Below, piece by piece: positions 45,886 through 55,294 of a stretch of DNA of 64,000 nt; positions within the stretch are counted from its first letter, which is position 1; each line of letters starts with the position of its first letter. Made by a program: the position numbers and the translations under genes. The notes beneath the pieces are model-generated. The model was not told the DNA's origin. It ran no database searches and saw only the letters and a program-made list of their open reading frames with translations. The DNA comes from Hyphomicrobiales bacterium (lineage in GTDB: Bacteria; Pseudomonadota; Alphaproteobacteria; Rhizobiales; Rhizobiaceae), in the NCBI GenBank assembly GCA_900468805.1, contig UEIF01000004.1:250951-314950 (forward strand), in the 5' to 3' direction.

Positions 45886-48800
45886 TCAGCGCGAAATGAG
45901 GCAGCTTCCACCGGCGGACCGATACTGCTCGCAAAGGGCGGCAGCTTCGTCCTTCGAGCCGGCCGGGATGCGGACGCGGTAGAAAGTGCCCTTGCCGGCG
46001 ATATCGGCCTTACGGATTTCATAAGCGCGGCCAGCAAGCACACCGCCGAACTTCTTCGACAGGCTGGCGTACGACTTTTTCGCCTCATCCTCTGACGGCA
46101 ACGATGCGATCTGGATGCCATAGCCACCACTTGCGGCGGCCGGAGCCTGCTGTGCCGGCTGGGCAGCGGCTGCTGCCGGTGCAGAAGCGACCTGCGTCGG
46201 CTTCTGCTGCGCCGTCGGGCGAACATTGCCGTTCTCGGTTACCGTGCCGACGACATTGACCGGCTGATTGGCCGGGCGGGCCGTCGGGACAGGCGCCGTA
46301 TCGGTCGCCGCAGCGGGGGCTGCATCGGTGATCGGCGTCGTCTTCACTGCGCGAACCGGCGGATCGACCTGGTCTGCATTGGCGGCGTTCACCTCAGCCA
46401 CCTTGGCCGTCGTCTGAGCCGGCGGGGCTGCAGGCGCCGTTCCGACGGGCGGAAGTGCAGCAGAGGCGACCTGATTGCCGGTGTTTGCCGGGAAGCTTGC
46501 AGCAGACGGCGTCGTCGCCGGCTGGGCTGCAGGCGTTGCCGATGCCACGTCATTGGCCGGTGCGGGTTGATCGGCAGGCGCCGTCTCTTCGCGGGCGACG
46601 AGCGTGCCGTCCGGCTTGACGATCATCGTGCGGACCTTGCGAGGCGAAACGGACGGTGTCGCATCGTCACCGGACGCAGAGGCATCCGCAGTGTTGTTTT
46701 GCTCGGGCAGCAGGCGCGGATCCTGCGTCTCGCCGACAGCCGTCGGCAGAACCGGATCGGCACTGCCTTCATCGTCATCGGGCGAAACTTCAGGCGTCAG
46801 CGTGCGCTGGACGACATCGACCGGTGCCTCATCGGAGGAAACCAGCGCCTTCTGCTTCGGCTCTTCGGCTGAACCTGCGACCCGGTCATAAACGGCCTTG
46901 TCCTGGTTCGGCACGGTCTTACCGCCCGGATTTTCAGGAACGACCTTTACCGGTTCCTTATCGGCAGTGATGACACGCGGCTCGCCGGAGCTGACGATGC
47001 TGAGGCCTGGACCGTTGGAAACCCAGGTGTAGACACCGTAAGCGCCGCCGGCAAAAACAACCAGCGTAGCGGCTGCGGCCAGCAGGCGGCGCATGGAGCG
47101 GGCACGGTTGAAATCCGCGGTCTGGCTGGCGGATTCGATATGGACTTCGGAAACGTTCTCGCGGCGCTCGACCGGCTCGCGCACACTGCGGCGGAAATCC
47201 TCCTCCAGTGCGCGTTCGAAATCATCAAGCCCGTCTGCGAAAGCGGAGCTTGTCGGCTTGGCGACAGCGGCTGCCGTTGCAGCAGCGGCCGGGGGTGCCC
47301 AAGCCGGGGCGACAGGCGCCTTCTCCTGCCGCTTGGCAGGCTCGAAGAAGCTTGCGATCTCGGCATCGAGATCGAAATCGAAATCGGCGGTCTTGGCGAC
47401 CGGTTCAGGATGCTCGACAGGCGGCAGCGTCGGAACGTGCATGTCCTCGACCGTCTCGGGACGATCTTCCGGATCGGAGATCATCGACGGATCGAATGGC
47501 AGATCGTCGGTGGATTCGATCGCCCGCACCGGCTTGGCATAGCTGACCGGAGCAGGCTGCGGCTGCGGCACGAAAACCGGTGCTGGCTGCGGACGCGCCG
47601 CCGGCTGTGCTGCGGCCACAGGTGCTGCACGCACGGGCTCCGGCTTCGACTGCGGAGCCGGCGACTCGGAGAAGTCGAGATCGGCGAGTTCAAGTTCGAT
47701 ACCGGCGAGATCCAGCTCGAAATCATGGCCGGCAAACGGATCTTCAGCTTCCAGTTCCGGCTGGCGCGCGACGACGGGAGCAGGAGCGATAGGCCGAGAG
47801 ACCGGTTCTACCGGAGCCCGAACGACCGGATTCGCCGCTTCCGGCTGGCGAAGAACGGGCGTCGCACGGCTCATCGGTACCGGCGCAATGACCGTCGGCT
47901 GTAGGGCTGCGCGAGCAACGGGCGCTTCGAAGACAGGCGTCTCGAAAACAGGCGGTTCAAAAATGGGCGCTTCGAAGACGGGTGCCTCGAAAACGGGAGC
48001 AGCAGGAACCGGCGCGACCTGCGGTGCCGGCGGCGCAACTACAGGCTCCGGTGCAGCAGCGACAGATTCAGCCACAACGGGCGATGAAGGGCGCTGCGGC
48101 ACGGGATAACGGGAGACATCCGCCAGGAGATCGTCGAGAACGAAAGCATCCGCATCAAAGGCAGGTTCCGGCAGCGCTTCCGTCAGAGCCGCATCGGGAT
48201 GGACATCACCTTCCGCTGCAGCGGCGATCAGATCGAAACCGGCATTATCGGGTTCGGCCCGCTCTTCGAAGACAGCAACGTCATCAAGCGTTGCGACAGG
48301 CTCTTCAGGAAGGGCGACCTCTTCGTGGCGATCGATCTCCGCCGGAAAACCGAAAGATGCCGCAACCGGCTCGAAATCCGCAGCTTCAACCGCCGCGACC
48401 GGCAGAGGCTCTTCAGCTACATCAGGCACAACCACTTCGGGTTCGACCGTGAATTCCTGTTCTGCAACAAATTCAGGTTCACTCGTGAAGGCTTCAACCG
48501 GAGCCGGTTCAACAACCGGAGTCTCGACGACCGGCTCTTCCCGGCGCGGCGCGTGAAAATTGGCAAGCGGAAGACGAATGCTGGCGGCCGACCACTGAGG
48601 CGCCTTTGCCGGCGGCTGAGTGGCTGGCGCGACAGGAGCAGCGCCGCCGATCGAGAGTTCAAGCTCCTCGATCAGATCGCGGGCGCCACCATAGGCCGTG
48701 AACGTAAGCGGAGGTTCCGCGGAAACAGCGACAGGCCTGGACGGCGCAGGCAACCAATCGGTGGCGACAGGCGCTTCCCAATCGAGTGCAACCGGCTCCG

Positions 48801-49200
48801 GAGGGGCCACCTCGGGAGCGACGGCAACTGCTTCCGGAAGCTCGGGCTCGACGACAGGTGTATCGAAATCGGTCGCAACCGACAGAGAAAGCTCTTCGCC
48901 GATCGAGGGCACTTCGTCCTGGACCGGCTCGACATATTCGTAGGTTTCGACTTCCCGTGTGGTTGACTCTGCCGGGTGATCGAGAGCAGCCAGGGGACGC
49001 GGCGTATCGTAACGCTCGAACTCGCGGAGAAGCTCGTCCTCAAGATTGAGAGACGGCTCCTGCCGTTCGTGCTCGCTTACAGTATTGGCCGCAATTCGAG
49101 GTTCAAAGCCGACGATACGAGCAAGTTCAGCCAACGGATCATCGTCGGCAAACATATCGTCTTTACCGCGCGTGTCATACGCAAGTCGTTTATCAGCCAT
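45886..49200 (-). CDS. Large SPOR-domain membrane protein
   Basis: 1104 residues. The cytoplasmic part of about 700 residues is rich in Pro, Val, Ala and Glu and looks disordered. It has five near-identical five-residue repeats (FEAPV, FEAPI, FEPPV, FETPV, FEAPV) at about residues 397-422. One transmembrane helix follows at about 702-720 (LLAAAATLVVFAGGAYGVYT), then a periplasmic Pro/Thr-rich linker and a C-terminal SPOR domain (about 1023-1104, GGYGIQIASLPSEDEAKKSY). SPOR domains bind denuded glycan strands at the septum. ATG 49200 gives MADKRLAYDT. Confidence 0.88.
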   Translation of the reverse strand: MADKRLAYDTRGKDDMFADDDPLAELARIVGFEPRIAANTVSEHERQEPSLNLEDELLREFERYDTPRPLAALDHPAESTTREVETYEYVEPVQDEVPSIGEELSLSVATDFDTPVVEPELPEAVAVAPEVAPPEPVALDWEAPVATDWLPAPSRPVAVSAEPPLTFTAYGGARDLIEELELSIGGAAPVAPATQPPAKAPQWSAASIRLPLANFHAPRREEPVVETPVVEPAPVEAFTSEPEFVAEQEFTVEPEVVVPDVAEEPLPVAAVEAADFEPVAASFGFPAEIDRHEEVALPEEPVATLDDVAVFEERAEPDNAGFDLIAAAAEGDVHPDAALTEALPEPAFDADAFVLDDLLADVSRYPVPQRPSSPVVAESVAAAPEPVVAPPAPQVAPVPAAPVFEAPVFEAPIFEPPVFETPVFEAPVARAALQPTVIAPVPMSRATPVLRQPEAANPVVRAPVEPVSRPIAPAPVVARQPELEAEDPFAGHDFELDLAGIELELADLDFSESPAPQSKPEPVRAAPVAAAQPAARPQPAPVFVPQPQPAPVSYAKPVRAIESTDDLPFDPSMISDPEDRPETVEDMHVPTLPPVEHPEPVAKTADFDFDLDAEIASFFEPAKRQEKAPVAPAWAPPAAAATAAAVAKPTSSAFADGLDDFERALEEDFRRSVREPVERRENVSEVHIESASQTADFNRARSMRRLLAAAATLVVFAGGAYGVYTWVSNGPGLSIVSSGEPRVITADKEPVKVVPENPGGKTVPNQDKAVYDRVAGSAEEPKQKALVSSDEAPVDVVQRTLTPEVSPDDDEGSADPVLPTAVGETQDPRLLPEQNNTADASASGDDATPSVSPRKVRTMIVKPDGTLVAREETAPADQPAPANDVASATPAAQPATTPSAASFPANTGNQVASAALPPVGTAPAAPPAQTTAKVAEVNAANADQVDPPVRAVKTTPITDAAPAAATDTAPVPTARPANQPVNVVGTVTENGNVRPTAQQKPTQVASAPAAAAAQPAQQAPAAASGGYGIQIASLPSEDEAKKSYASLSKKFGGVLAGRAYEIRKADIAGKGTFYRVRIPAGSKDEAAALCEQYRSAGGSCLISR

Positions 49201-49261
49201 GCCCATCCCACTCAAAAACGCTAACACTTCAATGCCAGCGCATTGTGGGTAAATGGTGACG

Positions 49262-51019
49262 TTATCGCATTTCGTCCGGTGCGGCAGTGCCTGTAATGGC
49301 AAGTCCCGACTTCAAAACCGACGCGACGGCGTACACCAGCCCAAGTCTGGCAATACTCGATTCTCGGTTCTTATCGTTAACAAATCGTAATTCAGTCTGA
49401 TCTTTACCTTTGTTCCAGTGAGCGTGGAAGGCGCTTGCAAGATCATAGAGGTAAAAAGCGATGCGATGCGGCTCTTGAGACTGGGCTGCACTTTCGACCA
49501 CGCGTGGGAATTCCGCGGCCTTGGCAATCAGCTGTAATTCGGCAGAATCTCTAATGCCTGCAACGGATTGCGCCAAAAGCTCGGGAGTCGGGGCGAAGTC
49601 CGGGAAGGCCTCCTTGGCCTGCCGGAAGACGGACATGCAGCGAGCATGTGCATACTGCACGTAAAAGACCGGATTATCTTTGGATTGCTCCGTTACTTTG
49701 GCGAAATCGAAGTCCAGAGGCTCCGAATTCTTGCGATAAAGCATCATGAAGCGGACCGAATCACGTCCGACCTCCTCAACGACATCGCGCAATGTGACAA
49801 AATCGCCCGAGCGCTTCGACATCTTCACCGGCTCGCCGTCGCGGTACAGCTTCACGAGCTGGCAGAGCAGCACAGTCAGCTTGGCCTTACCTTCGGAAAC
49901 ACCACGCGCGACCGCCTCCAGACGCTTCACGTAACCACCGTGATCGGCGCCGAGCACATAGATCATCTCGTCGAAACCGCGGTCGAACTTGTTCTTGAAG
50001 TAGGCAACGTCAGCGGCGAAATAGGTGTAGGAGCCGTCCGACTTGATGAGCGGACGGTCGATATCGTCACCGACTTCGGTCGAGCGGAAAAGCGTCTGTT
50101 CGCGGTCTTCCCAATCCTCAGGCAACTGGCCCTTCGGTGGCGGCAGCGTGCCTTTGTAAACATAGCCCTTGAATGTCAGATCGTTGATCGCGGTGCGGAT
50201 CGCAGCCGCGCCATTGGCATGCAGCGTGCGTTCAGAGAAGAAGACGCCGTGATGGACGTTGAGGGCTGCGAGATCCTCGCGGATCATCACCATCATCATC
50301 TCAATGGCGCGATCCTTGACGATCGGCATCCACTGCTCTTCCGGCATGTTGTGCAGGCGTACGCCATATTCGGCAGCGAGCGATTGACCGACCGGGACCA
50401 GATAATCACCCGGATAGAGGCCGGACGGGATATCGCCGATCCTCTCGCCAAGCGCTTCGCGGTAGCGCAGGAAAACGGAGCGGGCGAGCACATCGATCTG
50501 CGAGCCGGCGTCGTTGATGTAATATTCCTTGACGACATCGTAGCCGGCAAAGGCCAGCAGGTTTGCCAGCGCATCGCCGACAACGGCGCCGCGGCAATGG
50601 CCGACATGCATCGGGCCAGTCGGATTGGCCGAAACATATTCGACGTTGACCTTCTTGCCCTGCCCCAGCACGGAGCGACCATAATCCGTGCCCGTGCGGA
50701 TCATCGCATCAAGGACACGCTGCCAGTAGCCAACGGAAAGCCTGATATTGATGAAGCCGGGACCAGCGACGGAAACCTCGGCGACATCGGTGTCTTCCTG
50801 CAGCTTGGCGATAATGATTTCGGCAAGCGCACGCGGATTGGTACCGAGCGGCTTGGCGAGCACCATGGCGGCATTGGTTGCCACGTCGCCGTGGGTCGCG
50901 TCACGCGGCGGTTCGACTGCAATGCGACCGAAATCGAGCTCGGATCGCTTTTCCTTGACCAGCTCGAGCTGTTCAAGGGCGTTTTTAATCCTGGCTTCAA
51001 AATCGGTAAAAAGGTTCAT
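49262..51019 (-). CDS. argS: Arginine-tRNA ligase
   Basis: 585 residues. The class I HIGH equivalent is [12 protein letters not shown], the KMSKS equivalent is [10 protein letters not shown], and the C-terminal anticodon-binding domain ends [15 protein letters not shown]. An N-terminal Add1 domain precedes the catalytic core. It charges tRNA-Arg. The SPOR gene is 61 bases downstream and dgt 62 bases upstream, all on the minus strand, so the three may be one transcript. Confidence 0.97.
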   Translation of the reverse strand: MNLFTDFEARIKNALEQLELVKEKRSELDFGRIAVEPPRDATHGDVATNAAMVLAKPLGTNPRALAEIIIAKLQEDTDVAEVSVAGPGFINIRLSVGYWQRVLDAMIRTGTDYGRSVLGQGKKVNVEYVSANPTGPMHVGHCRGAVVGDALANLLAFAGYDVVKEYYINDAGSQIDVLARSVFLRYREALGERIGDIPSGLYPGDYLVPVGQSLAAEYGVRLHNMPEEQWMPIVKDRAIEMMMVMIREDLAALNVHHGVFFSERTLHANGAAAIRTAINDLTFKGYVYKGTLPPPKGQLPEDWEDREQTLFRSTEVGDDIDRPLIKSDGSYTYFAADVAYFKNKFDRGFDEMIYVLGADHGGYVKRLEAVARGVSEGKAKLTVLLCQLVKLYRDGEPVKMSKRSGDFVTLRDVVEEVGRDSVRFMMLYRKNSEPLDFDFAKVTEQSKDNPVFYVQYAHARCMSVFRQAKEAFPDFAPTPELLAQSVAGIRDSAELQLIAKAAEFPRVVESAAQSQEPHRIAFYLYDLASAFHAHWNKGKDQTELRFVNDKNRESSIARLGLVYAVASVLKSGLAITGTAAPDEMR

Positions 51020-51081
51020 CGCATTCTTCCATGCACAGGCTGTGCCAACAAGGTCGCCGGCGGCTGCCGGGCGGCTGCTGC

Positions 51082-52299
51082 CTATCGCAAATCGGGAGTG
51101 TGGTCAAACAATCGCCTGTGGGCACTGATGGCATAGGTATCCGTCATGCCGGCCAGATAATCGCCGACGTGGCGGGCCTTCGGCGCGTCGGAAAGGCCTG
51201 CGATGTGGTCGACCCAATAATGGCTCTGCATCTCCTTGGGGTTGGCCATGTAAGCGCCAAACAAGTCTTTGACGATCTGGGCAGCACCCGCGCGAATGCG
51301 CATGATATCGGGATTGCGATAGATGCGCTTGAAGAGCATCGCCTTGATCTGCCTGTCGGTCTCGGACATTTCATCCGAAAACGTCGCGAGCACATGGTCG
51401 GCCTTGCGGATATCGTCGGCGCTTTGCGGGTTCAACTGCGCAAGACGCTTCTGCGCCACGCCGATGACGTCCTCGACCATGCGCGTGATCTGGCGGCGCA
51501 TGATCTCATGCGTGAAACGGCTTGGCTCCAGATGCGGGTAGCGCTCCCGCACCTCGGCCATGAGCCCGGCAAGAAACGGAATTTCCTCCAGCATCTCGAA
51601 ATTCAGATAGCCTGAGCGCAGACCGTCATCGATATCATGTGTATTGTAGGCGATGTCGTCAGCGATCGCCGCCACCTGCGCTTCGAGGCTTGCATAGCTC
51701 TCAAGCTCCAGATCGTGCAGCTCGCAATAATCGAGAATTGGCTGCGGCACCGGTCCGCGCGTGCCGACACCATCGGCCGTCAGTAGCGGACCGTTGTGCT
51801 TGACAAGACCTTCGAGGCTTTCCCAGGTCAGGTTGATGCCGTCGAATTCGGCATAACGCCGCTCAAGTTTGGTGACGATGCGCAAGGATTGGGCATTGTG
51901 GTCGAAGCCGCCATAGGGCAGCAGCTCTTCGTGCAGCGCATCCTCGCCGGTATGGCCAAAGGGCGTGTGGCCGAAATCGTGGACGAGCGCCACGCCCTCG
52001 GCCAGGTCCTCATCAGCCTTCAGGGCGCGGGCAAGCGCTCGGGCGATCTGCGCCACCTCGATCGTATGCGTGAGGCGTGTGCGATAATGGTCGCCGTCCT
52101 GAGCGATGAATACCTGTGTCTTGTGCTTCAGCCGGCGGAAGGCCGTCGTATGGATGATGCGGTCGCGGTCACGCTGGAAGTCGGAACGCGTCGGGCTGCC
52201 GCCTTCCGCATAGAGACGTCCGCGCGAATTCCATGGATCTGCCGCATAGACCGCCCGTTCGCCATAACCGAAACCCAATGCATGCCTGTCGAAGCTCAT
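51082..52299 (-). CDS. dgt: Deoxyguanosinetriphosphate triphosphohydrolase-like protein
   Basis: 405 residues of the HD-superfamily dNTP triphosphohydrolases (type 2). Metal-binding motifs are [31 protein letters not shown] and [17 protein letters not shown]. It cuts dNTP to deoxynucleoside and triphosphate and so may control nucleotide pools. The nucleotide preference is not visible in the sequence. Divergent from erpA across 220 bases. Confidence 0.94.
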   Translation of the reverse strand: MSFDRHALGFGYGERAVYAADPWNSRGRLYAEGGSPTRSDFQRDRDRIIHTTAFRRLKHKTQVFIAQDGDHYRTRLTHTIEVAQIARALARALKADEDLAEGVALVHDFGHTPFGHTGEDALHEELLPYGGFDHNAQSLRIVTKLERRYAEFDGINLTWESLEGLVKHNGPLLTADGVGTRGPVPQPILDYCELHDLELESYASLEAQVAAIADDIAYNTHDIDDGLRSGYLNFEMLEEIPFLAGLMAEVRERYPHLEPSRFTHEIMRRQITRMVEDVIGVAQKRLAQLNPQSADDIRKADHVLATFSDEMSETDRQIKAMLFKRIYRNPDIMRIRAGAAQIVKDLFGAYMANPKEMQSHYWVDHIAGLSDAPKARHVGDYLAGMTDTYAISAHRRLFDHTPDLR

Positions 52300-52445
52300 T
52301 CTTCACCGTCACTAATGCGTTGCAGCCTTGCCCATTGACGCCGCTTTCCACTCTTCATACCTATAGCCCATAGAAACGGCAAAGAGGCGCTTCATCGTCC
52401 GCTTCGCCAGATCCTGTCCTTTACCTAGGGAACATGATAAGTTTC

Positions 52446-52472
52446 TTTGATATCATGCGTTTGAATATCAAA
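52446..52472. promoter_or_regulatory. Inverted repeat upstream of erpA
   Basis: TTTGATAT (52446-52453) and ATATCAAA (52465-52472) form a perfect 8-base inverted repeat with 11 bases between, 48 bases before the erpA ATG and in the gap it shares with dgt. It could be an operator; it does not fit the rhizobial iron box (TGA-N9-TCA). Confidence 0.35.
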
Positions 52473-52519
52473 CGCCGAAAAAGAATTCTCTCCGGAACTT
52501 GACCCCGGCAGGAGGAAAA

Positions 52520-52852
52520 ATGACTGAAGTGAATGTAACCCTTTCCGATGCCGCGGCAAAGCGTATTGCGGCCATTGTCGGCAGCGATCCCGGCAAGAGC
52601 GCGTTGCGCGTCTCCGTCGAAGGCGGCGGCTGTTCCGGCTTTTCCTACAAGTTCGACCTTGTCGATGCTCCGGCAGAAGACGACCTTGTCGTCGAGAAGA
52701 ACGATGCCAAGGTGCTGATCGACAGTCTCTCGCTGGTCTACATGGCCGGCTCGGAGATCGATTTCGTCGACAATCTGCTCGGCCAGTCGTTCCAGATCAA
52801 TAATCCGAACGCAGTGGCAAGCTGCGGCTGCGGCACCAGCTTCGCAATCTGA
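52520..52852 (+). CDS. erpA: Iron-sulfur cluster insertion protein, A-type (ErpA-like)
   Basis: 110 residues of the A-type carrier family. The three cluster-binding cysteines are C38 (GGGCSGF) and C102/C104 (SCGCG). It passes Fe-S clusters to apo-enzymes. A strong GGAGGAAAA precedes ATG 52520. It could equally be called IscA; ErpA is chosen because it stands alone, away from an isc or suf operon. Confidence 0.9.
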   Translation: MTEVNVTLSDAAAKRIAAIVGSDPGKSALRVSVEGGGCSGFSYKFDLVDAPAEDDLVVEKNDAKVLIDSLSLVYMAGSEIDFVDNLLGQSFQINNPNAVASCGCGTSFAI

Positions 52853-52875
52853 TCCAACATCTGCTTTCCACATCC

Positions 52876-52907
52876 AACCGGCCGAAGATTTTCTTCCGGC
52901 CGGTTTC
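52876..52907 (+). terminator. Rho-independent terminator of erpA
   Basis: AACCGGCCGAAG and CTTCCGGCCGGTT pair over 12 base pairs with one bulged C, followed by TTTC. It lies 24 bases after the erpA stop and before xthA. Confidence 0.75.
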
Positions 52908-52973
52908 ATGTCTTGTCCGACGCCGCCGGAGCGCGATACAAGAACGCTCGAGACAGAGAGCAGGATGGAAGCC

Positions 52974-53765
52974 ATGAAGATCGCGACCTGGAACATCAAC
53001 GGCGTCAAGGCGCGCATCGACAACCTGACGCAATGGCTGAAGGATTCCAGTCCCGACATCGTCTGCCTGCAGGAAATCAAAACGGTCGACGAAGGCTTCC
53101 CGCGGCTGGAGATCGAGGCGCTCGGCTACCACGTCGAAACGCATGGTCAGAAGGGCTTCAACGGCGTTGCCATTCTCTCCAAGAGCTCGCCTTCGGAAGT
53201 CAATCGCGGCCTGCCGGGCGATCCGCTCGACGAGCAGGCGCGATTCCTCGAAGCCGTCTTCTCGCTGCCCGACAACAAGGTGGCGCGCGTTTGCTGCCTC
53301 TACCTTCCGAACGGCAACCCACCGGAAACGGAAAAATACCCCTACAAGCTCGCCTGGATGGAGCGCCTGCGCAAATTCGCGGCCGAGCGTCTGGAATTCG
53401 AGGAAATTTTCATTCTCGCCGGCGACTACAACGTCATCCCCGAGCCGCATGATTGCTTCGACCCCAAGGTCTGGGCAAGCGATGCGCTCTTCCTGCCGCA
53501 AACGCGCGAATCCTTCCGCCGGCTGGAAAACCTCGGCCTCGTCGACGCCGTGCGTTCGGCGACGGATGCGACAGCGCTCTATTCCTTTTGGGATTATCAG
53601 GCCGGTGCCTGGCCGAAGAACAACGGCATTCGCATCGACCATCTGATGCTGTCACCGGAAGCAGCTGACTGCATGACGTCAGCGGCGATCGAAAAGCATG
53701 TGCGCACCTGGGAAAAGCCGTCCGACCACGTGCCTGTCGTAGCTTACTTCGATTTTGCTGCCTGA
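52974..53765 (+). CDS. xthA: Exodeoxyribonuclease III
   Basis: 263 residues. Catalytic blocks are MKIATWNINGVKAR (Asn7-Asn9 region), IVCLQEIK with the metal Glu, ILAGDYNVIPEPHD, IRIDHLMLS and SDHVPVVAYF with the last His. It is an apurinic-site endonuclease and 3'-5' exonuclease of base excision repair. ATG 52965 (MEAMKIATW) is an alternative start. Separated from erpA by its terminator. Confidence 0.95.
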   Translation: MKIATWNINGVKARIDNLTQWLKDSSPDIVCLQEIKTVDEGFPRLEIEALGYHVETHGQKGFNGVAILSKSSPSEVNRGLPGDPLDEQARFLEAVFSLPDNKVARVCCLYLPNGNPPETEKYPYKLAWMERLRKFAAERLEFEEIFILAGDYNVIPEPHDCFDPKVWASDALFLPQTRESFRRLENLGLVDAVRSATDATALYSFWDYQAGAWPKNNGIRIDHLMLSPEAADCMTSAAIEKHVRTWEKPSDHVPVVAYFDFAA

Positions 53766-53775
53766 GCTTTAAAGC

Positions 53776-54579
53776 TCAGTCATCCGAACCGGTCGCAATC
53801 GTGTGCGACAGGGATACGGCCGCGCGCCGATCTGCTTCGCTGGCGACGGAGAAGGCATCTTCCTGCAACGATTGCATCCAGCTGCAATCCTTCGGTTTGC
53901 AGCGGTCGAGAGCCGCCGTCATCAACGCCAGGCCGCGGGCGGACTGGCCTTCATCGAAAAGGATGTTACCGAAGACCGACATGGCGCCGGGGTGGCCGCT
54001 CTTGCGGGCCTGATTGAGCCATTTCTTGGCCTGATTGATATTGGCGCTGCCGCCCTCGCCTGCCAGCATCATCTGCGCAAGCTGGAACTGCGCTTCGGGA
54101 ACACCGAAGGTAGAAGCAACCTGGAAATAGAGCTGGCGGGACTGATTGAGATCGATCTTCACCGGGCTGCCGGCAATGCCGTGCTTGTAATAGCTGGCAA
54201 GCGACAGCAGAGCATTGATGAAGAAGCCGGTATCCTCCGAACCAGGCTCCACGCCCTGCTGTGCGATCTCGCTATAGATCTTGAAGGCTTCGAAATCATC
54301 CTGCGCCACGCCGTCGCCGTCGGCATACATGTTGGCGAGCGCCCAGCGCGAACCGGTGTGGCCCTTTTCGGCGGCATATTTATAGGCTTCGACCGCCTCT
54401 TCCTTCTGACCGTTCTTGTACGCCTTGAAACCGAATTTGAAGAGATCGAAAGGCCCCGATTCTTTCGTGACGCCCGTCTTTATGTCGAATGCCAGCACCG
54501 GACAGGCCATGGCCAGAGAAACGGCCATCGACATGCTGAGCAGCGTGAATTTGAACAATCTGAACTCGGACGTTACCAT
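53776..54579 (-). CDS. exoR: Exopolysaccharide regulator ExoR, periplasmic Sel1-repeat protein
   Basis: 267 residues, close to the 268 of Sinorhizobium ExoR. The signal peptide ends LAMACPVLA (cleavage after about residue 30). Sel1-like repeats follow: EAVEAYKYAAEKGHTGSRWA, ANMYADGDGVAQDDFEAFKI and NINQAKKWLNQARKSGHPGA. In rhizobia ExoR binds the periplasmic domain of the sensor kinase ExoS (ChvG) and keeps ExoS/ChvI off; proteolysis of ExoR turns on exopolysaccharide synthesis and turns off motility. No exoS or chvI is in this window. Convergent with xthA. Confidence 0.95.
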   Translation of the reverse strand: MVTSEFRLFKFTLLSMSMAVSLAMACPVLAFDIKTGVTKESGPFDLFKFGFKAYKNGQKEEAVEAYKYAAEKGHTGSRWALANMYADGDGVAQDDFEAFKIYSEIAQQGVEPGSEDTGFFINALLSLASYYKHGIAGSPVKIDLNQSRQLYFQVASTFGVPEAQFQLAQMMLAGEGGSANINQAKKWLNQARKSGHPGAMSVFGNILFDEGQSARGLALMTAALDRCKPKDCSWMQSLQEDAFSVASEADRRAAVSLSHTIATGSDD

Positions 54580-55245
54580 CTTTACCGGTTTCTTTCGTTC
54601 ATCACAGACGCCTGGCGGCGGCCTTTTTCGCCGTTCTGCCCGCGTGGGATGCATTCCTTCCAGGCGAGCGATCCCACGGCGGGCTCCAAGGCCCCTTTAC
54701 CCGCGTCGCTTCCAGCCCCATGCCCCTCTTTCAAAACCAGCACATCCTTGTGAACCATCCGCCTCCCGGCATGGTCCGCATGTGACGCCTGCGGTACTCC
54801 CTTTGCGATCCAGGTCTCCACCCGTCCGCCTTTATCGTCTTCGTAAACAGCAAATGTGACCAAACCGGTATCGCACCCTTCCTTGAGGAACGAAGCTTCA
54901 TGCCGGAGGACTGAAAATGATGGAAAGACGTGAATCTGCAACACTGACGAAGGGGCGTATTTCCGGCCGGAAATGCCTTTGGCGGAAAGCAAAACAACTG
55001 CTGCCGCTGGCTTCTCGCCCGCGCTATCGCGATGTCTGGCATTAGCGGAAAAAATTCGACCCATGCTACTGCTTACGCACACCCTACGCTTGTCATTTCC
55101 TCGCCCGCTAATAGCGCTGCGCTCTCTTTGTGGCGGGAAATGGACAAATTCGCCCCGCCGACACCATACGCGAACCGTTGTAAAAAAGTGTTGCTGAATC
55201 GTCACAAAACGAGACGAGAAGATGGAATGATTAATAGCGTCAAAC
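54580..55245. other. Long upstream region of exoR, no sure gene
   Basis: A gap of 666 bases before exoR. A 231-codon frame (54582-55277, minus) runs through it, with part that looks protein-like (VLRHEASFLKEGCDTGLVTF), but no ribosome site or known domain supports it. ExoR is known to be autoregulated through ExoS/ChvI, so promoter and leader sequences are expected here. I see no repeat or tRNA. Confidence 0.4.
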
Positions 55246-55270
55246 AAAGAAGAGCCCGGCAGTGCCGGGC
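55246..55270 (-). terminator. Terminator of the FadL-type gene
   Basis: On the minus strand GCCCGGCA and TGCCGGGC pair around one C, followed by TCTTCTTTGTTTG. It starts 25 bases after the stop of the outer membrane protein gene. Confidence 0.75.
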
Positions 55271-55294
55271 CACTCAATTCTTCAAATCAGGGAA

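Noticed and set aside
47930..48010. Possible CRISPR-like or tandem DNA repeat
   Set aside because: The 15-base units are in frame and code for FEAPV-type peptide repeats of the SPOR protein; there are no spacers.
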